Shown: positions 6,000 to 11,037 of the stretch, piece after piece | Layout: each line of letters begins with the position of its first letter | Position numbering within the stretch: the stretch's first letter is position 1 | Assembly: GCA_026984895.1 (NCBI GenBank) | Contig: JALSRF010000307.1 | Location: 1 to 11,037 of the forward strand | Reading direction: 5' to 3' | Source of the DNA: Paracoccaceae bacterium | GTDB lineage: Bacteria; Pseudomonadota; Alphaproteobacteria; Rhodobacterales; Rhodobacteraceae | DNA length: 11,037 nucleotides | Program-made: the position numbers and the translations under genes | The notes under the pieces: model-generated | Database searches by the model: none | Told to the model about the DNA's origin: nothing | The model's input: only the letters and a program-made list of their open reading frames with translations

Positions 6000-6054
6000 G
6001 GCAGGCGTGGGACGGCAGGCGTGGGCGGCGGGCATGGGACGGCGGGCGCAGGGC
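6000..6054. repeat. G-rich imperfect tandem repeat, four 13/14-bp units
   Basis: Units are GGCAGGCGTGGGAC (6000-6013), GGCAGGCGTGGGC (6014-6026), GGCGGGCATGGGAC (6027-6040) and GGCGGGCGCAGGGC (6041-6054). It lies between the 3' ends of the convergent helicase and polyprenyl synthase genes. G-runs on the plus strand are regular enough to suggest a possible G-quadruplex. It is not part of a recognisable gene. Confidence 0.65.
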
Positions 6055-6079
6055 CCTGCATGAATGAGCGCTCCACGCG

Positions 6080-7078
6080 CTAGCTGATCCGCTCCACAAC
6101 GTAGTCGGCCAGGTCCGCCAGCATGGCGCGGATCGGGTGGTCGGGCAGCGGGGCCAGCGCCTGGCGGGCCCTTTGCGACCACTCCAGCGCCTCGGCGCGG
6201 GCGGCCTCCAGGGCTCCGTGCCGGTGCAGCAGTTCCAGCGCCTGTTCCAGGTCTCCTTCGCGCTGATCGCCCTTTTCGATCGCCCGAACCCAGAAGGCCC
6301 GTTCGCCGGCATCGGCACGGGCCACGGCCTTGATCACCGGCAGCGTCAGCTTGCGTTCGCGGAAATCGTCGCCGATGTTCTTGCCGATGGCATCGGTGCC
6401 GGTGTAGTCCAGCAGGTCGTCAACGATCTGAAAGCACACGCCAAGCGCATCGCCATAGGTGTGAAGCGCGCGCACGCAGGCCTCGGGCGCGCCGGCGATC
6501 ACGCCGCCAACCTCGGTTGCCGCCGCAAAAAGCGCCGCGGTCTTGCCGCGCACCACCTGCAGGTAGACATCCTCGTCGGTGGCCAGGTCCTGCGCCGCGG
6601 TCAGTTGCAGAACCTCGCCTTCGGCGATGGTGGCCGAGGCGTTGGACAGGATCGACAGCACCCGCCGGTTCCCGGTATCGGTCATCAACTGGAACGAGCG
6701 CGCGAACAGGTAGTCGCCGACCAGGACCGAGGACTTGTTGTCCCACAGCAGGTTGGCGGTTTTCCGGCCGCGCCGCTGCCGGCTTTCGTCAACCACGTCG
6801 TCATGCAGCAGCGTGGCGGTGTGGATGAACTCGACCGTTGCCGCCAGGTGGATGTGAAACGGGCCGTCATAGCCGTGCATCCGGGCCGCCGCCAGGGTCA
6901 GGAGCGGACGCAGCCGCTTGCCGCCGGCCTCGACCAGATGGGCGGTCACCTCGGGGATGCGGGGCGCGTTTTCGCTGGCCATGCGCGCGCGGATCATCGC
7001 GCCGACCGCCTCCATGTCGTCGGCAAGATGGTGGGCAAGGCGTTCGTACGGTTTGCGTTTCACGTCGTCCAGACCCAT
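6080..7078 (-). CDS. ispB: Long-chain polyprenyl diphosphate synthase (ubiquinone side chain)
   Basis: Trans-prenyltransferase that condenses isopentenyl diphosphate onto an allylic primer to make the octa- or decaprenyl tail of ubiquinone. From the ATG at 7078 the protein is 332 residues, normal for the family. It has GGKRLRP (52-58), the first aspartate-rich motif DDVVD (93-97, in LLHDDVVDESRQRRG), and the second motif DDLLD (220-224, in FQIVDDLLDYTG), followed by GDDFRERKLTLP. The frame is open 20 codons further to 7138, but conservation begins at MGLDD and CAGGA lies just before this ATG. In Rhodobacterales the product is expected to be decaprenyl (C50), hence the alternative name DdsA; chain length cannot be read from sequence. 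Divergent from the DUF2007 gene with only 78 bases between starts; its own promoter is unclear. Confidence 0.94.
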   Translation of the reverse strand: MGLDDVKRKPYERLAHHLADDMEAVGAMIRARMASENAPRIPEVTAHLVEAGGKRLRPLLTLAAARMHGYDGPFHIHLAATVEFIHTATLLHDDVVDESRQRRGRKTANLLWDNKSSVLVGDYLFARSFQLMTDTGNRRVLSILSNASATIAEGEVLQLTAAQDLATDEDVYLQVVRGKTAALFAAATEVGGVIAGAPEACVRALHTYGDALGVCFQIVDDLLDYTGTDAIGKNIGDDFRERKLTLPVIKAVARADAGERAFWVRAIEKGDQREGDLEQALELLHRHGALEAARAEALEWSQRARQALAPLPDHPIRAMLADLADYVVERIS

Positions 7079-7121
7079 GATGATCCTGCCGTATTCGCCA
7101 GCGTCCTGCGTGTTTCGTCCC

Positions 7122-7150
7122 TCGACAAAGCCGGACAACTGTCCTTTACT
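7122..7150 (+). promoter_or_regulatory. Candidate promoter of the DUF2007-methyltransferase unit
   Basis: TCGACA (7122-7127) and TTTACT (7145-7150) lie 17 bases apart, matching five and four of six consensus positions. A start six to seven bases after the -10 falls on the ATG at 7157, so the message would be leaderless; there is no Shine-Dalgarno. A dyad, GGACA-AC-TGTCC (7133-7144), sits in the spacer and could bind a regulator. Confidence 0.45.
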
Positions 7151-7156
7151 CGGCCC

Positions 7157-7372
7157 ATGAGGGAACTGCTGCGCACGACCGATCCGACAATCATCGCCTT
7201 TGCCTCGGCCCTGCTACAGGGCGAGGGTATAGACTGCTTTCCGATGGACGTCCACATGAGCGTGCTCGAGGGCAGCCTGGGCGTTCTGCCGCGCCGCCTG
7301 ATGGTGGCCAACGAAGACCACGGCCGGGCCGAGCGCATCCTGTCCGAAAACCGGATCGACCTTGGGCGGTGA
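7157..7372 (+). CDS. DUF2007-family small protein
   Basis: A 71-residue protein resembling the DUF2007 family (sometimes labelled putative signal-transducing protein), whose function is unknown. It has the family's layout: an N-terminal ELLRTTDPTIIAFASALLQGEGIDCFPMD, a middle segment MSVLEGSLGVLPRRLMVANEDHGRAERIL, and no membrane helix or signal peptide. The alternation of strand and helix fits a small alpha/beta, ferredoxin-like fold. The ATG at 7157 has no Shine-Dalgarno but lies a few bases after a good -10. Its stop overlaps the methyltransferase GTG in GTGA, so the two proteins are probably made together. A role linked to RNA modification is guessed from context only. Confidence 0.82.
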   Translation: MRELLRTTDPTIIAFASALLQGEGIDCFPMDVHMSVLEGSLGVLPRRLMVANEDHGRAERILSENRIDLGR

Positions 7373-8145
7373 CAGGCGTGCAACCGGCGGCCGATGCGAC
7401 TGTGACCCGGGACGGGTTTCTGGGCGGCCGGCTGCGGCTGTGGCAGCCGCGCGACGGGTATCGCGCCGGGATCGACCCGGTGCTGCTGGCCGCGGCGGTC
7501 CGGGCGCGCCCCGGCCAGAGCGTGCTGGAGCTTGGTTGCGGCGCCGGGGCTGCGATCTTGTGCCTGGCGGCGCGGGTTCCGGGGCTGCGCCTGTGCGGGC
7601 TTGAGGTTCAGGCGCGCTATGCCGATCTTGCCCGGCGCAACGCGCGCGACAACGGCATGGAACTGGATGTGGTGGTCGGCGATCTGGCGTCGATGCCCGG
7701 CGTGCTGAAGGCGCGGCAGTTCGATCATGTGATCGCCAATCCGCCCTATCTGGATCGCACCGCCTCGTCGCCTGCACGCGACCCGGGGCGCGACCGGGCG
7801 CTGGCGGGCGACACGCCGCTGAGCGCATGGGTCGATGCCGCCACCCGCAGGCTGGTGCCGGGCGGCGCGGCCTGGTTCATCCTGCGTGCCGACCGCCTCC
7901 CGGAGCTGCTGGGCGCGGCCGATGCGCGCCTGGGCGGCGCCAGCGTGCTGCCGGTGGTGCCGCGCGTCGGGCGGGTGGCGAAGCTGGTGCTGGTCCATGC
8001 CGTGAAAGGCGCGCGCAGACCGTTTCGCCTGCTGGCGCCCGTGGTCCTGCATCGCGGGGCCCGGCACGCGGGCGACGCCGACGACTACCGCGCCGCGATC
8101 AGCCGGATATTGCGCGATGCCGCGCCGCTGGAATTTCCCGAATGA
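7369..8145 (+). CDS. Class I SAM-dependent methyltransferase, TrmN6/YfiC-like
   Basis: Predicted N6-adenine methyltransferase, 258 residues. The N-terminal TVTRDGFLGGRLRLWQP and YRAGIDPVLLAAAV are typical of the tRNA1(Val) A37-N6 methyltransferase group. Motif I for S-adenosylmethionine binding is VLELGCGAG (52-60), an acidic residue follows strand 2 (GLEV, 77-80), and NPPY (124-127) is the amino-methyltransferase catalytic motif. The GTG at 7369 overlaps the DUF2007 stop; a second GTG at 7378 would shorten the protein by three residues. There is no clear Shine-Dalgarno, consistent with coupled translation. The exact target (tRNA, rRNA or protein) is inferred from resemblance. It may end at a hairpin at 8265-8287. 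Confidence 0.88.
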   Translation: MTGVQPAADATVTRDGFLGGRLRLWQPRDGYRAGIDPVLLAAAVRARPGQSVLELGCGAGAAILCLAARVPGLRLCGLEVQARYADLARRNARDNGMELDVVVGDLASMPGVLKARQFDHVIANPPYLDRTASSPARDPGRDRALAGDTPLSAWVDAATRRLVPGGAAWFILRADRLPELLGAADARLGGASVLPVVPRVGRVAKLVLVHAVKGARRPFRLLAPVVLHRGARHAGDADDYRAAISRILRDAAPLEFPE

Positions 8146-8175
8146 TGCCCCGGTTAAGGGTTTCGAAACTTTCCG

Positions 8176-8241
8176 GGCACATGGATGGGCCATGGACGGC
8201 ACATGGGTGGCACAGGCACGGCACATGGGCGGCACAGCGCC
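8176..8241. repeat. Three 22-bp tandem repeats with 11-bp half-units
   Basis: Units start at 8176, 8198 and 8220, each beginning GGCACATGG. Each unit splits into two related 11-mers: GGCACATGGAT/GGGCCATGGAC, GGCACATGGGT/GGCACAGGCAC, GGCACATGGGC/GGCACAGCGCC. Similarity is highest between units 2 and 3. The array lies in non-coding DNA between the methyltransferase stop and the DUF465 gene. The 11-bp step is close to a helical turn. No function is known. Confidence 0.75.
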
Positions 8242-8250
8242 GCGACGGTG

Positions 8251-8264
8251 GCGCGCCGGCGCGC
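8251..8264. repeat. 14-bp GC-only perfect palindrome
   Basis: GCGCGCCGGCGCGC is self-complementary and abuts the hairpin that begins at 8265. In DNA it could be a binding dyad or a cruciform; all-GC palindromes also occur by chance in such GC-rich DNA. Confidence 0.4.
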
Positions 8265-8287
8265 ACAGGGGCGGCGGGCCCCTGTTT
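8265..8287 (+). terminator. Terminator-like hairpin after the methyltransferase unit
   Basis: ACAGGGGC (8265-8272) pairs perfectly with GCCCCTGT (8278-8285) around a five-base loop, followed by a short T-tract (TTT, 8285-8287). The T-tract is too short for a textbook terminator, but the stem lies where the DUF2007-methyltransferase message should end and ahead of the DUF465 gene. Confidence 0.45.
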
Positions 8288-8352
8288 GTCGTGACATGCG
8301 CCCGGTTTTGTGCTGCACTGTGCTTGCAGACCATCAGAAGAGGAGGACGACC

Positions 8353-8520
8353 ATGACGCTGAGTTCGCACCTGCAGGAACTCCGGAAGAAACACCAGAAC
8401 CTCTCTCGTCAAGTCGAAGATGCCCAGAAGAGCCCGGGCATTGACGATCTGCAGATCACGGCTCTCAAGAAAGAAAAACTGAAACTGAAGGAAGAGATCG
8501 AGCGTCTCACTCACGCCTGA
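8353..8520 (+). CDS. DUF465 (YdcH-like) small coiled-coil protein
   Basis: A 55-residue protein of the DUF465 family, function unknown. The sequence is a charged helical hairpin: LSSHLQELRKKHQNLSRQVE, a loop with SPGIDDLQI, then ALKKEKLKLKEEIERLTHA, the characteristic Lys/Glu-rich C-terminal helix. No signal or membrane segment. The ATG at 8353 has one of the best Shine-Dalgarno sequences in the window (AGGAGG, 8341-8346), and codons are less GC-rich than the neighbours (many AAG, AAA, CTC), suggesting high expression. A possible -35 is TTGTCG (8286-8291), with a weak -10. Its last 10 bases overlap the convergent EamA gene. Confidence 0.9.
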   Translation: MTLSSHLQELRKKHQNLSRQVEDAQKSPGIDDLQITALKKEKLKLKEEIERLTHA

Positions 8521-9386
8521 CGCGCAGGGCGGGCGGCCAGCCAGGCCCCGCCCGAGACCAGCAGCGTCGCGCCGAACAGCGGCCAGCTTGCCCGGGCAAA
8601 ACCCGCGGCCACCAGGATTGCCGTGCTCAGCACCGGCGCGCCGTAGGAGGCGACGCCCAGAAACTGGATGTCGCCCCGTTTCATGCCGATGTCCCAGACG
8701 TAAAACGCCAGCCCGACCGGGCCGAGGCCAAGCAGGGCCACGGCCAGCCAGCCGGATGCATCCCGCGGCCAGGCGGTGGTTTCAAGGCCCAGGTGCGCCA
8801 GCGCCGCAAGCAGCGCGCTGAGCAGGCAGAACAGGGCTACGGAACTTGTCGGCACCGCGCTCAAGCGCCGCGAGATCACCGAATAGGCGCTCCAGATCAG
8901 GGCGCAGGCCAGTGCCAGCGCATAGCCGGTGAGCGCGCCGGTCGGCCGGGCCGGCCCGGAGCCGCCGATGTTCGCGCCGATGACAAGGGCGGCGCCGGCA
9001 AAGGCCAGAAACGCCCCGGCAAGCTGGCGCATGCGCAACCGTTCGCCCGGCAGAAGCCCGGAAAACAGCACGATGAGCAGAGGCCAGAGATAGGCGAGCA
9101 GCCCGGCCTGGGCCGCCGGCGCCAGGCGCAGCGCCGAAAAGTAGAGGAAGTGATAGCCGAACAGCCCCGCGGTGCCGAAGGCGACGACCGGAGCGCGCAG
9201 GCGACGCAACTCGTGCAGGCGCCGGCCCGCGGCCGTCCAGACAAGCCCGAGCGCGCCACCGATGGCAAAGCTGATGGCGGCAAGCTGAAGCGGGGGCATT
9301 GGCGCCGTGGCGACGGTCAGAAGCGCCAGGAACGACCAAAGCACCACCGCCATCAGGCCGACGGCCGTGGCGCGCGCGCTGCTCAT
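8511..9386 (-). CDS. DMT-superfamily EamA permease (second copy)
   Basis: Predicted inner-membrane permease of 291 residues with about ten hydrophobic helices in two EamA repeats. Family-like segments include FGYHFLYFSALRLAPAAQAG, LLAYLWPLLIVLFSGLLPGERL and ALIWSAYSVISRRL. It is not a close copy of the permease at 313-1233. The ATG at 9386 begins MSSARATAVGLMAVVLWSF, the first helix; the frame stays open to 9845 only because it runs antisense through phaB. There is no convincing Shine-Dalgarno. It begins 29 bases after the phaB stop in the same direction and may be read through from phaB. Its 3' end overlaps the DUF465 gene by 10 bases. Substrate unknown. Confidence 0.88.
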   Translation of the reverse strand: MSSARATAVGLMAVVLWSFLALLTVATAPMPPLQLAAISFAIGGALGLVWTAAGRRLHELRRLRAPVVAFGTAGLFGYHFLYFSALRLAPAAQAGLLAYLWPLLIVLFSGLLPGERLRMRQLAGAFLAFAGAALVIGANIGGSGPARPTGALTGYALALACALIWSAYSVISRRLSAVPTSSVALFCLLSALLAALAHLGLETTAWPRDASGWLAVALLGLGPVGLAFYVWDIGMKRGDIQFLGVASYGAPVLSTAILVAAGFARASWPLFGATLLVSGGAWLAARPARQA

Positions 9387-9415
9387 GGGGCGCTCATGGG
9401 AGGCGCGACCGATGC

Positions 9416-10138
9416 TCAGGCGAAGAACTGCGCCCCGTTGGCCGAGATGGTCGAGCCGTTGATGAAGGCGGCATCGTCGGCGGCCAGGAAGGTGACGCAG
9501 CGGGCGATTTCCTCGGGTTCGCCGAGGCGGCCCGCGGGGATCTGGGCGATGATGGCCTCGCGCACCTTTTCGGGCACCGCCATCACCATGTCGGTGGCGA
9601 TGTAACCCGGGCAGACCGCGTTTGCGGTGATGCCCAGGCGGGCGCCTTCCTGGGCCAGGGACTTGACGATGCCAAGGTCTCCGGCTTTCGAAGCGGCATA
9701 GTTCACCTGGCCGAACTGGCCTTTCTGCCCGTTGATCGAACTGATCACGATGACCCGGCCGAACCTGCGTTCGCGCATGCCGGGCCAGACCGGGTGGGTC
9801 ATGTTGAAAACGCCCGACAGATTGGTGTCGATGACCTGCTGCCACTGTTCGCGCGTCATGCGGTGAAACGGCGCGTCGCGGGTGATGCCGGCGTTGTTCA
9901 CCAGCACCTCGATCGGGCCAAGCTCGGCCTCGACACGCGCGGCGCCGGCGGCGCAGGCGTCATAGTCGGCGACTGACCACCTGAAGGTGGCGATGCCGGT
10001 TTCCTCGCTGAAACGCGCCGCGGCCTCGTCATTGCCGGCATAGTTGGCGGCAACGCGGTATCCGGCCGCCTTCAGGGCAATGCTGATTGCCGCGCCGATC
10101 CCCCGCGTTCCGCCGGTGACAAGTGCTGTGCGAGCCAT
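9416..10138 (-). CDS. phaB: Acetoacetyl-CoA reductase (NADPH), PhaB
   Basis: Short-chain dehydrogenase that reduces acetoacetyl-CoA to (R)-3-hydroxybutyryl-CoA, the monomer for polyhydroxybutyrate. The 240 residues show TGGTRGIG (8-15) for the cofactor, NNAG (81-84), and the catalytic Ser134, Tyr147 and Lys151 (YAASK). SSINGQKGQFGQVNYAASKAG and NAVCPGYIATDMV are characteristic of PhaB rather than FabG. A basic residue in the TGGTRGIG loop fits NADPH use. The ATG at 10138 follows GGAGG at six bases. phaA lies upstream in the same direction with an 89-base gap, so the pair probably forms a phaAB operon. The PHB synthase gene is not in the window. Confidence 0.95.
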   Translation of the reverse strand: MARTALVTGGTRGIGAAISIALKAAGYRVAANYAGNDEAAARFSEETGIATFRWSVADYDACAAGAARVEAELGPIEVLVNNAGITRDAPFHRMTREQWQQVIDTNLSGVFNMTHPVWPGMRERRFGRVIVISSINGQKGQFGQVNYAASKAGDLGIVKSLAQEGARLGITANAVCPGYIATDMVMAVPEKVREAIIAQIPAGRLGEPEEIARCVTFLAADDAAFINGSTISANGAQFFA

Positions 10139-10227
10139 TGTGGCCTCCGTCCTTCGAGCAATAATCTGTCGCCCTACCAGTTACCCTGCGCAATTTCATT
10201 ACGCAATGGTTTTCGTGCCCGGCGTGC

Positions 10228-11037
10228 TCAGTCGCGCTCCACGCACATGGCCACGCCCATGCCGCCGCCGATGCACAGCGTGGCCAGCCCCTTCCTGGCG
10301 CCGCGCCGCTTCATCTCGAAAAGAAGCGTGTTCAGGATGCGCGCGCCGGATGCACCGATGGGGTGACCGATGGCGATCGCGCCGCCGTTGACATTGACGA
10401 TCTCCGGGTCCCAGCCCATGTCGGCATTGACCGCGCAGGCCTGGGCGGCGAAGGCTTCGTTCGCTTCCACCAGATCGAGGTCCGAGACGCTCCAGCCGGC
10501 CTTTTCAAGCGCCTTTCGGCTGGCCCCGACCGGCCCGATGCCCATGATCGAGGGGTCCACCCCCGCCGTGGCATAGCTGACGATGCGGGCCAGCGGTTCG
10601 ATGCCGCGCCTTTCGGCGTTTTTTGCGCTCATCAGCAGCGTGCCGGCGGCGCCGTCGTTCAGCCCGCTGGCATTGGCCGCGGTCACCGTGCCGTCCCTGA
10701 CAAAGGCCGGGCGCAGCTTGCGTATGGCCTCGATGGTGGCGCCGTGGCGGATGTATTCGTCGTCCTCGACCACGGTTTCGCCCTTGCGGGTCTTGACCAC
10801 GAAGGGGGTGATTTCATCCTTGAACCTGCCGGCCTTCTGCGCGGCCTCGGCCTTGTTCTGGCTGGCAACGGCGAACTGGTCCTGCCGATCCCGGTCGATC
10901 TGCCATTGCGCGGCCACGTTTTCGGCGGTCTGGCCCATGTGGTAGCCGTTGAAGGCGTCCCACAGGCCATCGCGAATCATCGAATCGACGAACTCCAGAT
11001 CGCCCATTTTCCGCCCCTTGCGCAGGTTGGGGACATG
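10228..11037 (-). CDS. phaA: Acetyl-CoA acetyltransferase (beta-ketothiolase), N-terminus cut by window edge
   Basis: Thiolase that condenses two acetyl-CoA into acetoacetyl-CoA, the first step of polyhydroxybutyrate synthesis. Some 269 C-terminal residues are visible; the reading frame continues past the ATG at 11007 to the window end (HVPNLRKGRKMGDL), so that ATG is internal. About 120 N-terminal residues, including the acylated active-site Cys, lie outside. Visible family motifs are GLWDAFNGYHMGQTAEN, NEAFAAQ, the catalytic His in GHPIGASGAR (codon at 10363-10365) and the second catalytic Cys in LCIGGGMGVAM. Followed by phaB in the same direction. A closely related degradative thiolase (AtoB) cannot be excluded by sequence, but the phaB neighbour favours PhaA. 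Confidence 0.94.
   Translation of the reverse strand, partial: HVPNLRKGRKMGDLEFVDSMIRDGLWDAFNGYHMGQTAENVAAQWQIDRDRQDQFAVASQNKAEAAQKAGRFKDEITPFVVKTRKGETVVEDDEYIRHGATIEAIRKLRPAFVRDGTVTAANASGLNDGAAGTLLMSAKNAERRGIEPLARIVSYATAGVDPSIMGIGPVGASRKALEKAGWSVSDLDLVEANEAFAAQACAVNADMGWDPEIVNVNGGAIAIGHPIGASGARILNTLLFEMKRRGARKGLATLCIGGGMGVAMCVERD

Noticed and set aside
4413..6083. 556-codon forward frame overlapping the helicase
   Set aside because: It is a shifted frame of the helicase gene, rich in Arg, Pro and Gly, with no motif, whereas the other frame has every DEAD-box motif.
6137..7372. Fusion of the DUF2007 protein to a long upstream frame
   Set aside because: The upstream part is antisense to the polyprenyl synthase; the DUF2007 similarity begins at the ATG at 7157.
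8176..8241. CRISPR array
   Set aside because: The repeats are contiguous with no unique spacers, only three imperfect copies, and no cas genes are present.
7060..8514. 484-codon frame antisense to the methyltransferase and DUF465 genes
   Set aside because: It runs through two well-supported genes and the tandem repeat; the translation is Arg/Ala/Pro-rich with no domain.
8511..9845. Extended second EamA protein reading back through phaB
   Set aside because: The extra residues are a wrong-frame reading of phaB on the same strand; the first membrane helix begins at the ATG at 9386.

Overview
The window looks like ordinary core chromosome of a high-GC alphaproteobacterium, most likely of the Rhodobacterales/Roseobacter group. 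The evidence is an F0-only ATP synthase operon (F1 genes absent) with the b' plus b subunit pair, a long-chain polyprenyl diphosphate synthase of the type seen in ubiquinone-10 producers, a phaA-phaB cluster, a DUF465 protein, and uniformly G/C-ending codons. I see no phage, plasmid, insertion sequence, CRISPR array, tRNA or rRNA, and no credible undescribed multi-gene system. The interest lies mainly between the genes.

Layout. Positions 1-312 hold no convincing gene. A DMT/EamA permease (313-1233, +) converges on and overlaps an ArsR-type repressor (1193-1561, -). The repressor's upstream region carries an inverted repeat lying on its probable -35 box. The F0 operon atpI-atpB-atpE-atpF'-atpF (1800-4348, +) follows, with a candidate promoter at 1743-1771 and a clear intrinsic terminator at 4372-4399. 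A strongly structured leader (about 4430-4695) precedes an RhlE-like DEAD-box RNA helicase (4696-5928, +). That gene converges, across a hairpin and a G-rich tandem repeat, on a polyprenyl diphosphate synthase (6080-7078, -). Divergent from the synthase is a two-gene unit: a DUF2007 protein (7157-7372) overlapping by GTGA a TrmN6/YfiC-like methyltransferase (7369-8145). A 207-bp intergenic region with a 3 x 22-bp tandem repeat, a 14-bp palindrome and a terminator-like hairpin leads to a 55-residue DUF465 protein (8353-8520, +). This overlaps tail-to-tail a second EamA permease (8511-9386, -), which lies just downstream of phaB (9416-10138, -) and phaA (10228 to the window end, -, missing its N-terminus).

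How the genes work together. The F0 genes make the membrane proton channel, the c-ring and the peripheral stalk of ATP synthase; the F1 genes must lie elsewhere. phaA and phaB convert acetyl-CoA to (R)-3-hydroxybutyryl-CoA for polyhydroxybutyrate storage. The polyprenyl synthase supplies the ubiquinone side chain. The DUF2007/methyltransferase pair appears translationally coupled. The two EamA permeases have no substrate that sequence alone can reveal. Regulatory proposals (ArsR operator, leaderless starts, atpE-atpF' hairpin, helicase leader) come from reading the sequence and are untested.
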